Positions 18,557-27,136 of a stretch of 64,000 nucleotides of DNA are shown here, one piece after another (position 1 is the first letter of the stretch; each line of letters opens with the position of its first letter). Both the position numbers and the translations under genes were made by a program. The stretch covers positions 140,516 to 204,515 of the forward strand of contig JAJQDI010000018.1 of assembly GCA_021202275.1 (NCBI GenBank), in the 5' to 3' direction. The notes beneath the pieces were generated by a model. The model was not told the DNA's origin, ran no database searches, and was given only the letters and a program-made list of their open reading frames with translations. This stretch comes from Bacteroides sp. GTDB taxonomy: Bacteria; Bacteroidota; Bacteroidia; Bacteroidales; Bacteroidaceae.

Positions 18557-19470
18557 TGTATCTCTTCAATATTATAGGGAGTCTCCTGGTAAACGAAATA
18601 ATTGAGCCAGTTGGTGAAAAGCAGATTGGCATGAGAACGCCAGCGCACCACCGGCCCCTGATCCGGATCATCGTTCTTATAATAATTCTTCGGGACATCA
18701 ATAGGTAATCCTTTCCCGAGATCGCGGCGGTATTCCGTATCCAGGGTCAGGGGAGCATACTCCGAATGTCCGGTTACAAAAAATTCCCGACCGTTCCGGG
18801 CCATGACCATATAGACACCCGCTTCCTGCGATTCGGAAAGGAGGGTCAGTTGAGATACTTTCTTTATATCTTCCCTGCGTACCTCCGTATGCCGGCTGTG
18901 AGGGACATAGAACACTTCATCAAATCCCCGAAATATGGATTGGAACGGATCGTTCATGGTATGCTCGAACACACCGAACACCTTGCTATCCAACGAATAC
19001 TTGGGTATGCCGTAATGGTGATAAAGACCTGCCTGCGCGGCCCAGCAGATATACAGGGTAGAGGTCACATGCGTACGGGCCCAGTCAAAGATCCCCTGTA
19101 TTTCCTTCCAATAGGTCACCTCTTCAAACTCCATCTTTTCTACCGGTGCGCCAGTGATGATCATTCCGTCGAATTTCTGATCGCACATCTCATCAAAACC
19201 GGTATAGAACGCCTGCATATGCTCCACCGGCGTATTCTTGGAAGTATGACTGCTGATCTTCATAAAAGAGATCTCCAGCTGCAAAGGGGTATTGGACAAC
19301 AGACGGATCAGATCTGTCTCTGTGGTGATCTTCAACGGCATGAGGTTCAGGATCACGATCCTGAGTGGACGGATATCCTGTTGTGTGGCACGCGAACTGT
19401 CTATCACGAAGATATTTTCCTCTTTCAGTAGTTCAATAGCCGGCAGTCTGTCAGGCAAATTCAGGGGCAT
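18553..19470 (-). CDS. metA: Homoserine O-acetyltransferase (MetA family)
   Basis: Acylates homoserine as the first committed step to methionine. Seen: 305 residues; [20 protein letters not shown]; the catalytic Cys in [15 protein letters not shown]; and His and Glu in [14 protein letters not shown]. The motif [13 protein letters not shown] carries Glu at the position known to favour acetyl-CoA, whereas E. coli MetA has Gly (GAPLG) and uses succinyl-CoA. I therefore call it an acetyltransferase despite the usual succinyltransferase label. First gene of a three-gene unit with the U32 and lipoprotein genes. It draws on homoserine made by the thr operon in this same window. Confidence 0.93.
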   Translation of the reverse strand: MPLNLPDRLPAIELLKEENIFVIDSSRATQQDIRPLRIVILNLMPLKITTETDLIRLLSNTPLQLEISFMKISSHTSKNTPVEHMQAFYTGFDEMCDQKFDGMIITGAPVEKMEFEEVTYWKEIQGIFDWARTHVTSTLYICWAAQAGLYHHYGIPKYSLDSKVFGVFEHTMNDPFQSIFRGFDEVFYVPHSRHTEVRREDIKKVSQLTLLSESQEAGVYMVMARNGREFFVTGHSEYAPLTLDTEYRRDLGKGLPIDVPKNYYKNDDPDQGPVVRWRSHANLLFTNWLNYFVYQETPYNIEEIQ

Positions 19471-19496
19471 AATTGCATGTTTATAGAAATTCCCTG

Positions 19497-19504
19497 CAAA
19501 AATA
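19497..19504 (-). promoter_or_regulatory. Putative metA promoter (-7 box)
   Basis: TATTTTTG on the minus strand, followed by CAG, an exact TAnnTTTG match 26 nt before the metA ATG. No clear -33 box. No SAM riboswitch-like leader would fit in the short predicted 5' end. Confidence 0.5.
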
Positions 19505-19668
19505 GCAATTTAGAATGAAGTCTGAGGCATTTAGCCGGGTTTAAAATCGGCCATTCGCCTCAGGTTTATCATCATAGGGGAACCATCATCCGGATTTGCA
19601 ACAGTCCACCCAAGGAAATCTGACCGGACCGATAAAACCCTAATGAACCTTATCAGAAAGACTATTGC

Positions 19669-19705
19669 TGCATCCGTATCGGAAACGCATATCGTGCCTC
19701 AGTAC
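19669..19705 (-). repeat. Diverged copy of the dispersed palindromic element
   Basis: The stretch TGCATCCGTATCGGAAACGC and the bases after it align with 7159-7191 with several mismatches and a small insertion. The rest of 19505-19800 shows nothing else I can assign. Confidence 0.35.
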
Positions 19706-19815
19706 GTTGTAAACAATTTGTGCCCGTTCACGAAAACAAGTAATTGCTTATTTAGAAGGGTTACAAATTAACACGAAATCGTTAATTACTGATGGGTAGT
19801 CAAAAAGAAAAAACT

Positions 19816-19823
19816 TATTTTTG
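19816..19823 (+). promoter_or_regulatory. Putative ferredoxin promoter (-7 box)
   Basis: TATTTTTG followed by TCG, exact to TAnnTTTG and nearly identical to the thr operon -7 region. It lies 37 nt before the ATG. The -33 box is weak. Confidence 0.5.
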
Positions 19824-19860
19824 TCGAAAGAATGAGTACTAATAATTAAATTTTTAAAAA

Positions 19861-20031
19861 ATGGCTTACGTAATTACTGATGATTGTATCGCATGCGGTT
19901 CTTGCATCGATGAATGTCCGGTTGAAGCTATCTCGGAAGGTGATATCTATACAATCAATCCGGATGTATGTACAGACTGTGGTACTTGCGCTGATGTATG
20001 TCCTTCAGAAGCAATCCATCCTGCCGACTAA
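19861..20031 (+). CDS. 2[4Fe-4S] ferredoxin
   Basis: A 56-residue protein, too short for the ORF track. It begins MAYVITDDCIACGSCIDECP and has a second cluster motif CTDCGTCADVCPSEA. Each half has CxxCxxCxxxCP, giving two [4Fe-4S] clusters as in clostridial-type ferredoxins. It would carry low-potential electrons in the cytoplasm, for example for pyruvate:ferredoxin oxidoreductase or Rnf. Length and Cys spacing are normal. It is monocistronic: its own promoter upstream and hairpins downstream. Confidence 0.96.
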   Translation: MAYVITDDCIACGSCIDECPVEAISEGDIYTINPDVCTDCGTCADVCPSEAIHPAD

Positions 20032-20073
20032 TACAATCGCTCTGATGTAAAAAGGCTGAATAGGATCAGTCTT

Positions 20074-20156
20074 ATTTTAAAACCACAGGAGTTTTAAAAT
20101 CACTTATAAGATTTGCCCCTGATCTCTTCCGGATACGGAAAGGATCAGGGGCAAAT
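20074..20156. terminator. Tandem hairpins after the ferredoxin gene
   Basis: The first hairpin is ATTTTAAAAC/GTTTTAAAAT (20074-20083 with 20091-20100, 7-nt loop). The second is ATTTGCCCCTGATC with its complement (20111-20124, 20143-20156), with an inner TTCCG/CGGAA stem. Both are perfect. The second lacks a long T run, so it may act as an mRNA stabiliser as well as a terminator. Confidence 0.6.
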
Positions 20157-20948
20157 AGTAAATAAAAACACGCAAAACGTTATACGTTCCGTTTGTTCTT
20201 TCTATATGCCAGAGATCTACAGTAGAGCCCCCACCCCCTTTCTATACCCGTCCAATTCTATCTTATAAACAGAAGCCGACATAGCCAACCTGATCATGGC
20301 ACAGCCGTCAGGTTAAGAGACTATTTACTTTTCATATAACGTATACCTCCTTTCTATTCCCCCAACCTGTTGCCTTATATTCCCAGAAGGGGAGTGAGTA
20401 TTAGCCCAGCGGTTAAGCGAACTGTGGCGAAACGATAGTGGAGCCACAAGGAAGCATACCCTGGGATACGAAGCACACAGATCAGTCAACCTTGAAAAAG
20501 CTGCAAACGATCAAATAGAAAAGGCTCTGATATGCAACCTTTGCAAGGTTGGATGCTGTAGACCTGTTTACCCGGGGTAGTTTTGTCTCGCTTCACTAAC
20601 GTTCCGCTCTCCAAAAGCGACCCCCGGCTACTGATCTATCCCCTTCGGGGAATGCAGAGAACAGGCTGAGATGAAACGCAGGATCAGACTGGTAGATATC
20701 CGGGAAGCGAAAAACAGGAAACACAAAAACTCCTGATTTTCTTAGCATGAGGGCTATGCGGATGGTAGGTGAAAGCAAGAGCTACACAATACCTGGAAGA
20801 GATAGAATAAATTGTAATGTTTTTCTTCCAATGAGTTCTGAAGAAAGGTTGCGACAAAAATGTTCTATTAGTAACCATTCTTGCCTGCAGCGGTTAACAA
20901 ATTGTTCCGGTTTGGTTACCAAAACTGTTCCATTAGCGAACTATCAAA
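20157..20948. other. Structured gene-free region
   Basis: No ORF here looks coding. It contains a nested inverted repeat: CCGGGG (20572-20577) with CCCCGG (20622-20627), enclosing TCGCTT (20588-20593) with AAGCGA (20615-20620). It also holds a CCCCTTCGGGG tetraloop hairpin (20640-20650), an AACCTTTGCAAGGTT hairpin (20537-20551), and three related GGTT(A)NC...GTTCC motifs at 20847-20866, 20892-20908 and 20914-20931. It could be a non-coding RNA or a decayed mobile sequence; I cannot match it to a known RNA family. Confidence 0.4.
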
Positions 20949-20980
20949 AAAGGAGAGCAACCCTGTAGCTACTCTCCTTT
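20949..20980 (-). terminator. Terminator of aspC
   Basis: On the minus strand AAAGGAGAG...CTCTCCTTT (9-bp stem) followed by TTTT, 37 nt after the aspC stop. Confidence 0.75.
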
Positions 20981-21017
20981 GATATCACATTTTACTTTTT
21001 AGATAACAGCCGTACGA

Positions 21018-22211
21018 TCAGGCTAGTTTACCCAATGCTTCCGCGATCCGACGCATAGCTTCCACAATGTTCTCATCGCTGGTAGCATAACTCATACGGA
21101 TACATTCCGGAGCGCCGAAAGCAGCACCGCCCACACAAGCCACATGTCCTTCTTCGAGCAGGTACATAGCCAGGTCTCCTGCATTCTCTATTTTTTTGCC
21201 TGCGAACGATTTTCCGAAATAAGAACTGCATTTAGGGAACAAGTAGAAAGCACCTTGTGGTACATTCACTTCCAGCCCGGGAATCTCCTTCGCCAGCTTC
21301 ACGATCAGATCGCGACGACGTTCAAATGCTTCGCGCATCTCTGCCACAGGCTTCTGTGTGCCGACGTACGCTTCTACCGCGGCCATCTGGGAAACAGAGC
21401 AGGGACCGGATGTATATTGCCCCTGCAAGGTGTTGCAGGCAGATACGATCCACTGCGGTCCGGCAATGAAACCGATGCGCCAGCCAGTCATCGCATAGGC
21501 CTTGGACACTCCGTTCACGATCACTGTGCGGTCGAAAACCTCCGGAAATTGCGCAATACTCTGGTGCTTACCGATGTAGTTGATATGTTCGTAGATCTCA
21601 TCGGCAATAATGATCACCTGCGGGTAGTTGGCCAGCACAGCAGCCAGCCCGGCCAGTTCTTCCTGCGTATATACCGATCCGGTAGGATTGGAAGGAGAAC
21701 ACAGAATGATGGCTTTGGTCTTCGGAGTGATTGCTGCTTCCAGCTGCCCGGGAGTGATCTTGAAATCCTGCTCGATACCCGCGGTCACAATCACCGGAGT
21801 ACCCTCTGCCAGTTTCACCATCTCGGGATAACTCACCCAGTAAGGAGCCGGAATGATCACTTCGTCCCCGGCACCTACCAGCGCCAGTACGACATTGCAC
21901 ACAGATTGTTTGGCACCGTTGGCACAGGAGATCTGATTGGCCGTATATTCCAGACCATTTTCCTTTTTCAGCTTTTCTACGATCGCATTGCGCAAAGCCG
22001 GATAACCCGCCACGGGTGAATACCGGGAGAAGTTGTCGTCCACAGCTTTTTTCGCAGCTTCTTTGATGTGGTCAGGTGTGTTGAAGTCGGGTTCGCCGAC
22101 ACTCATGTTGATGACATCAATACCTTGTGCTTTGAGTTCATTGCTCTTCTGCGACATGGCAAGTGTCTCCGAGGGAGACAAGCTGTTTAAACGGTCTGAT
22201 AGTTGGTTCAT
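21018..22211 (-). CDS. aspC: Aspartate aminotransferase (class I/II PLP aminotransferase)
   Basis: Interconverts aspartate/2-oxoglutarate and oxaloacetate/glutamate in the cytoplasm. Seen: 397 residues; MSVGEPDFNTPDHIKEAAKKA near the N-terminus; YSPVAGYPALRNAI; PAPYWVSYPEM; SPSNPTGSVYTQEEL; the PLP lysine in NGVSKAYAMTGWRIGF; and the C-terminal Arg region ECIRMSYATS. This is the pattern of subgroup I-gamma (Thermus-type) aspartate aminotransferases. It would provide the aspartate used by the thr and met genes in this window. It follows the BI-1 gene by 98 bp on the same strand and has its own terminator. Confidence 0.93.
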   Translation of the reverse strand: MNQLSDRLNSLSPSETLAMSQKSNELKAQGIDVINMSVGEPDFNTPDHIKEAAKKAVDDNFSRYSPVAGYPALRNAIVEKLKKENGLEYTANQISCANGAKQSVCNVVLALVGAGDEVIIPAPYWVSYPEMVKLAEGTPVIVTAGIEQDFKITPGQLEAAITPKTKAIILCSPSNPTGSVYTQEELAGLAAVLANYPQVIIIADEIYEHINYIGKHQSIAQFPEVFDRTVIVNGVSKAYAMTGWRIGFIAGPQWIVSACNTLQGQYTSGPCSVSQMAAVEAYVGTQKPVAEMREAFERRRDLIVKLAKEIPGLEVNVPQGAFYLFPKCSSYFGKSFAGKKIENAGDLAMYLLEEGHVACVGGAAFGAPECIRMSYATSDENIVEAMRRIAEALGKLA

Positions 22212-22309
22212 TTTAATTTAGGTTTGATTGAATGAATTTGCTTGCAAAATAAATGATATTTTCCGATATAGGAAAGTAAACTCCCGGATATCCTCTCTTT
22301 TTTCTGCAA

Positions 22310-23008
22310 TTATCTTCTGTTTCCTAACAATCTGAGCAGATAAAGGAACAGATTGATAAAATCGAGATAGAGGGCCAGTGCTCCCATCAAAGCGATCTTG
22401 CGGGTAGTATCGTTGACCTCTACCCCTTCACTCAACAACATTCTTTTGATCTTCTGGGTATCGTAGGCAGTGAGCCCGACAAAGATGATCACTCCCGCGT
22501 AAGAGAGAATATAGTATAAAGTCTCACTCTTCATAAAGAGGTTGACAACGGTAGCAATGATCAGTCCGATCAGAGCCATGAACAACAGGCTACCCAGCGA
22601 ACTGAGGTCTTTTTTGGTAAAATAGCCGATCAGGCTCATGGCCGCAAACGTCCCGGCAGTAATAAAGAAGGTAGAAGCAATGGACTCTGCCGTATATACC
22701 ATCATGATCACCGAAAGAGTGGCCCCGTTCAGGATAGAATAGACAATGAACATACAGGTGGCCGAAGTGAAACTGAGTTTGTTGATACGGGCAGACAAAT
22801 ACCAGACCAGTGCCAGTTCGGCGATCAGCAATCCCCACCACACCATCTGATTGGTAAAGATCATCCGCTGAATGGCGTAAGAGTCTGAAACGATCAGGGC
22901 GGTGAGCCCGGTGATCGCCAAAGCCATCGTCATCCAAAGATATACATTGCGAAAAAGCGCTACCTGCGCACTTCTCTGATAAGCATCTGCTATTGTTTTG
23001 ATTTCCAT
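22310..23008 (-). CDS. Bax inhibitor-1 (TMBIM/YccA) family membrane protein
   Basis: 232 residues with seven hydrophobic segments after a short cytoplasmic N-terminus (SAQVALFRNVYLWMTMALAI). Family motifs include GLTAYDTQKIKRM near residue 178 and the C-terminal ALYLDFINLFLYLLRLLG. Prokaryotic relatives (BsYetJ) conduct Ca2+ in a pH-dependent way; E. coli YccA modulates FtsH. The role here is inferred only from the family. It starts 26 bp after ribBA and is probably in the same transcript. Confidence 0.9.
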   Translation of the reverse strand: MEIKTIADAYQRSAQVALFRNVYLWMTMALAITGLTALIVSDSYAIQRMIFTNQMVWWGLLIAELALVWYLSARINKLSFTSATCMFIVYSILNGATLSVIMMVYTAESIASTFFITAGTFAAMSLIGYFTKKDLSSLGSLLFMALIGLIIATVVNLFMKSETLYYILSYAGVIIFVGLTAYDTQKIKRMLLSEGVEVNDTTRKIALMGALALYLDFINLFLYLLRLLGNRR

Positions 23009-23034
23009 AATGCTGAAGATTTATTTACAACTAA

Positions 23035-24249
23035 TTATTTATTCAGGTGCAGGGTATGTCCCATTCTCTCTTTTTTGGTACGGAGGTACTTTTCATTGTA
23101 AGGGTTGGGAGTGATCTCTATGCCTATATTTTCCGTGATCTCCAATCCATAGGATTCCAGTCCGACACGTTTCACGGGATTGTTAGTCATCAGTTTCATC
23201 TTACCCACACCCAGTTCGCGCAGGATCTGAGCTCCTACTCCGTAATCCCGCTCATCCGGGTCAAATCCCAGATGAAGATTCGCATCTACCGTATCAAGTC
23301 CCTCTTCCTGTAATTTATAGGCCGCCATTTTATTCATCAGGCCGATGCCGCGTCCCTCCTGGTTCATATAGATGATCACTCCTTTACCGGCCTCTTCGAT
23401 CATCTCCATAGCCTTATGCAGCTGTTCTCCACACTCGCAACGGCAGGAACCCAGAATATCTCCTGTCATACAAGAAGAGTGCACACGCACCAGGATCGGT
23501 TCGTCCGGTTCCCAGGTTCCTTTGAACAGAGCAATATGCTCCATATTATTGGATTTCTGACGGAACGGGATCAGGCGGAAGTGCCCGTACTGGGTAGGCA
23601 TATCCACTTCTACCCCTTTTTCTACGGAAGATTCATGTTGCAGGCGATAAGCGATCAGATCCTTGATGGAGATGATCTTGAGATCAAACCGCTTTGCCAC
23701 TTCCATTAACTGCGGCAAACGTGCCATCGTACCATCTTCGTTGATGATCTCTATCAGCGCGCCCGCCGGATAGAGTCCGGCCAGACGTGCCAGATCCACA
23801 GTAGCTTCCGTATGCCCGGCCCTGCGGAGCACCCCACGCGAACGAGCGCGTAACGGATTGAGATGCCCCGGACGTCCCAGATCAACAGGTTTGGTCGACG
23901 GATCGGCCAGTGCGCGGATAGTAGCCGCCCTGTCATGCATGGAAACGCCGGTCGTACAGCCTGGCAACAGGTCGACGGTGACGGTAAAAGGAGTTTCATA
24001 AATGGAGGTGTTGGCCGAGACCTGCATGTCCAGCTCCAGTTCCCGGCAACGCTCCTCAGTAATAGGAGCACATAGCACCCCGCGCCCGTGAGTCATCATG
24101 AAATTTACTTTTTCAGGAGTGATCTTCTCGGCCGCGATAATGAAATCCCCCTCATTCTCCCGGTCTTCATCGTCGACCACGATCACAAATTTCCCTTCAC
24201 GGAAATCTTCGATCGCTTCTTCTATGGTATGTAATCTGATATCTTCCAT
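23035..24249 (-). CDS. ribBA: Bifunctional 3,4-dihydroxy-2-butanone-4-phosphate synthase / GTP cyclohydrolase II
   Basis: Makes both precursors of riboflavin from ribulose 5-phosphate and GTP. Seen: RibB domain (residues 1-205) with [27 protein letters not shown] and [15 protein letters not shown]; RibA domain (205-404) with [20 protein letters not shown] holding the zinc cysteines, [16 protein letters not shown], and the C-terminal [16 protein letters not shown]. At 404 residues it has the normal fused length. It lies 25 bp downstream of the LptF/G gene and 26 bp upstream of the BI-1 gene. No FMN-riboswitch-like structure was recognised upstream, where there is no room for one. Confidence 0.95.
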   Translation of the reverse strand: MEDIRLHTIEEAIEDFREGKFVIVVDDEDRENEGDFIIAAEKITPEKVNFMMTHGRGVLCAPITEERCRELELDMQVSANTSIYETPFTVTVDLLPGCTTGVSMHDRAATIRALADPSTKPVDLGRPGHLNPLRARSRGVLRRAGHTEATVDLARLAGLYPAGALIEIINEDGTMARLPQLMEVAKRFDLKIISIKDLIAYRLQHESSVEKGVEVDMPTQYGHFRLIPFRQKSNNMEHIALFKGTWEPDEPILVRVHSSCMTGDILGSCRCECGEQLHKAMEMIEEAGKGVIIYMNQEGRGIGLMNKMAAYKLQEEGLDTVDANLHLGFDPDERDYGVGAQILRELGVGKMKLMTNNPVKRVGLESYGLEITENIGIEITPNPYNEKYLRTKKERMGHTLHLNK

Positions 24250-24274
24250 ATCTTGCTATATTTAATTCGTATAT

Positions 24275-26200
24275 TTAATTGTGGGTAGGTTCCGGATTTA
24301 ACAGGGAGTTCACCACAATGACCTTCACCTGGTCATTGGTGCGAATGATCTTTTCCAGATCTTTGTACAGACGAATGCGGAAAGCCCAGATGCGGAAATA
24401 GAAAAACAACCCCACCGGGAAGACGATCCCCAGAGCCAGATTGAGCCCATACCGCTGAAAAGGCCGTTTGTGCGCGTTCGACGGAATGATGGGATAATTC
24501 TTGAGCGTATCCAGTAAGGTATAAGAAGTGGTATTGGACATCTCTTCCAGCATACTTTCCAACTGTTCATTGATGGCTTCTATACCATGATCCTTAATGT
24601 CTGTGGTCCAGAGTGTCACATAGTTGGGAGCCTTAAGCAGCTTGTTTTCCCTGAGATAAACCCTGCACGCTTCCGTCAGAACATCCAGCCGGCCGGGAAG
24701 GTTCACATAGTCCGGAACGTGGATGATCACCTCTTTCCGGTAGAAATGACGCACCCCTCGTATACCGATCACCTTTTTGATCCAGGCCAGGTATACATCT
24801 GCGTTGAATACAACGGAATCCTTATTCGATTTATAGGTAAGAAATGCCCCCAGAGGCGCCAGCACTGCCGTACTGGTCCACATACCCATCCATACGATCC
24901 ATTTACCGTCACGGGCCATTTTATATCCTGTATTGTTGATGATGTAATAAATAATAAAGATCAATACGGAGATCACCACCGGCATTCCAAGCCCTCCTTT
25001 GCGGATGATGGCCCCCAACGGGGCACCGATAAAGAAGAAGATCAGACAAGCCAGCGAGAGGGTGATCTTTTCATGCCAGGAGGTCTTGTGCCTGCGGATA
25101 CTCTGATCGTTCTGCTTGATGGTGAAACTTTTGAAATTCCAGTCGTTCTTAAGGCTCTCCGCGCGGCTGGTGGCAGTAGTCATAAACTTTTGCTTCTGTG
25201 CCAGTGTGGAAGCCAGGAACAGACTATCCACATCATACTCTCCAAGATGAGCTTCCCGGATGCGGACGGTATCTTCTTTACTCAGGTTAGAGACCGGACG
25301 GTAACTGCTGGTGGCGGCATCCGTATAATATTTGCGACCGATGCTATCGGTGACGTGGTTCATGGAGTCTATATCCGCCTGGAGCATCTTCATATTCTTA
25401 CTGCTGGACTGATTGCCCATCACACTGGCATCTACCATATTGAATTCCGCGTCAAATTCAATGATCGAATGTTTCTCCCGGAAGGTTTCCCGGCGGTAGG
25501 GAGCATTCTGAGCATTCATGCCACCTTGTTGCTGGGATAGGTTGGAGAACATCTCTCCGTCATACAACCTCAGATAGAGGTGCTGCTTGTCTGCCGTCAT
25601 CTCGAGCCTGCCCGAGTCGGCCACAATGATATCGGCGTTCTCAAATCCCTGGGAGACATTGTAGATCGTCACATCATACAACACTCCGGTCTTCCGGTTC
25701 TTCTTCTTGACATAGAGGTTATAACCGTCGATCTCATCATAGAACACACCCTCGGGAATATCCAGTTCCGGCGATTTCTGTTTCATGGAGATCAACAGGG
25801 TCCATAGCTTCACAGAAGACTGTGGGCCGATCACGTTCTGAAAAAAGAAGGACATACAACAGAGGAACGTAACAAAGATAATGAGAGGACGCATGATGTT
25901 GAGCAACGATATACCGGCCGCTTTCATGGCAAGCAACTCATACCGCTCTCCGAAATTACCAAAAGTGATCAGCGAAGCCAACAGAATGGCCAACGGCAGT
26001 GAGGTGGGCACCAGGGTGACCGCGGAATAGAAAAAGAACTCTCCCAACACACTCATCTCCAAACCTTTCCCAACCAGTTCATCCACATATTTCCAGAGGA
26101 ACTGCATCATGAAAATGAAAAGGCAAATGAAAAAGGTGGCAACGAAGAGCAACAGGAAGCTCTTTAGGACAAATATATCTAATTTTTTTATGCGTAGCAT
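24275..26200 (-). CDS. LptF/LptG-family permease (YjgP/YjgQ)
   Basis: Membrane component of the LptB2FG machine that extracts lipopolysaccharide from the inner membrane. Seen: N-terminal membrane segments from about residues 10-115 (KLDIFVLKSFLLLFVATFFIC, LAILLASLITFGNFGERYE), a large periplasmic part with the beta-jellyroll pattern (EGVFYDEIDGYNLYVKKK), and C-terminal membrane segments near 385-450. An extra cytoplasmic tail of about 150 residues with a final membrane segment makes it 641 residues, well above the roughly 360 of E. coli LptF; such tails occur in Bacteroidota. The track start at 26218 is a TTG; the ATG at 26200 (MLRIKKLDIF) fits better. Confidence 0.88.
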   Translation of the reverse strand: MLRIKKLDIFVLKSFLLLFVATFFICLFIFMMQFLWKYVDELVGKGLEMSVLGEFFFYSAVTLVPTSLPLAILLASLITFGNFGERYELLAMKAAGISLLNIMRPLIIFVTFLCCMSFFFQNVIGPQSSVKLWTLLISMKQKSPELDIPEGVFYDEIDGYNLYVKKKNRKTGVLYDVTIYNVSQGFENADIIVADSGRLEMTADKQHLYLRLYDGEMFSNLSQQQGGMNAQNAPYRRETFREKHSIIEFDAEFNMVDASVMGNQSSSKNMKMLQADIDSMNHVTDSIGRKYYTDAATSSYRPVSNLSKEDTVRIREAHLGEYDVDSLFLASTLAQKQKFMTTATSRAESLKNDWNFKSFTIKQNDQSIRRHKTSWHEKITLSLACLIFFFIGAPLGAIIRKGGLGMPVVISVLIFIIYYIINNTGYKMARDGKWIVWMGMWTSTAVLAPLGAFLTYKSNKDSVVFNADVYLAWIKKVIGIRGVRHFYRKEVIIHVPDYVNLPGRLDVLTEACRVYLRENKLLKAPNYVTLWTTDIKDHGIEAINEQLESMLEEMSNTTSYTLLDTLKNYPIIPSNAHKRPFQRYGLNLALGIVFPVGLFFYFRIWAFRIRLYKDLEKIIRTNDQVKVIVVNSLLNPEPTHN

Positions 26201-26346
26201 CTTACTGTTCACATGCAATTAAGATACAAAATTAGCATAAAAAAAAGCAGGGAAGGAAATTTTTAATTGAAAGTTAATCCCAGGCCACTCCGTTTTTTCG
26301 AAAGATACATATTTTTATCTTTTTTTGACCACTTCCCGCTTTTCGG

Positions 26347-26733
26347 TCAGAAACCGCAGGTACGCCGCAAGGTATCTATCTGTGAGTCCCACAGTTCTTT
26401 CAGATCTTCGACTTCGTCGGGCTCGGCAAAATCCGTAATTTCCAGGACATAATCGTTGGTCAGTTCATTATTTGTCATTTTCAGCTCAAAGTAGTACTGT
26501 TCGGCCACTTCATCCAGCCAACGGAAGCGGATATAGGAATAGGCGCGGATCGCTATGATCTCAGCCTGTCGTTCTTCAGTCCTCCCCCAATGAAAAGTCA
26601 CATTCTTATCACGTGAATCCACTTTGTCGGCAAACCAGTCTTCCAGACCCGAAGGAGTACTGATCGCCGCCCATATTATATTTTTAGAGGTTGCATTCAA
26701 AAGATATTCCAAATGTATCTTCTCTTTCTTCAT
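26347..26733 (-). CDS. START-like (SRPBCC fold) domain protein
   Basis: A 128-residue protein conserved in Bacteroidota, ligand unknown. Seen: an AHSA1/START-like pattern, with YLLNATSKNIIWAAISTPSG at the first helix, WFADKVD, then alternating strands ending in a long C-terminal helix (EVEDLKELWDSQIDTLRRT). The track start at 26745 is GTG; the ATG at 26733 (MKKEKIHLEY) is preferred. It precedes the LptF/G gene by 146 bp on the same strand. No catalytic motif is visible, so a binding role is likely. Confidence 0.8.
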   Translation of the reverse strand: MKKEKIHLEYLLNATSKNIIWAAISTPSGLEDWFADKVDSRDKNVTFHWGRTEERQAEIIAIRAYSYIRFRWLDEVAEQYYFELKMTNNELTNDYVLEITDFAEPDEVEDLKELWDSQIDTLRRTCGF

Positions 26734-26910
26734 AACTCGTTCCACTATTTAGATTGTGCGGGCCAAGATAATTGTTTTTTTCTAATTACCTTGTATTTCC
26801 ATTGAAAATAATTTATTTTTCATCCTTCCCCTTTACACCTTTATCAGGATCGGAACAGATACGACCGGATATATATACTCTCATAAAATCGGAAAAATAA
26901 GTTTGCATAT

Positions 26911-26941
26911 TTTGGAAATTTCATAAAAACCTCTATCTTTG
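26911..26941 (+). promoter_or_regulatory. Promoter of the tRNA gene
   Basis: TTTG (26911-26914), 19 nt, TATCTTTG (26934-26941), exact on both boxes; transcription would begin about 15 nt before the tRNA. Confidence 0.8.
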
Positions 26942-26963
26942 CACCCGCAATCACAAAATTGAG

Positions 26964-27037
26964 GGCGCGATAGCTCAGCCGGTTAGAGCGCATGATTCAT
27001 AATCATGAGGTCCCCAGTTCAATCCTGGGTCGCGCTA
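26964..27037 (+). tRNA. tRNA-Met (anticodon CAT), probably elongator
   Basis: A full cloverleaf can be drawn: acceptor GGCGCGA/TCGCGCT, D-arm GCTC/GAGC, anticodon stem CATGA/TCATG with loop TTCATAA, T-arm CCCAG/CTGGG with TTCAATC, and discriminator A. CCA is not encoded. It lacks the three GC pairs in the anticodon stem expected of the initiator. A tRNA-Ile2 with lysidine-modified CAT cannot be strictly excluded, but the anticodon arm resembles elongator Met. Confidence 0.93.
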
Positions 27038-27038
27038 C

Positions 27039-27082
27039 AAAAAAGGCCCGGAGATTCTGAAAACAGAATTTCCGGGCTTTTT
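27039..27082 (+). terminator. tRNA terminator
   Basis: AAAAAGGCCCGGAGATTCTG pairs with CAGAATTTCCGGGC over most of its length, followed by TTTTT. Confidence 0.8.
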
Positions 27083-27136
27083 GTTATAAATACACACGGG
27101 AAATCAACAGCGCGCAGACAGGAACCTCCGCCTCTC

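Noticed and set aside
23035-24300. FMN riboswitch upstream of ribBA
   Set aside because: The upstream gene ends 25 bp before the start, leaving no room for the aptamer.
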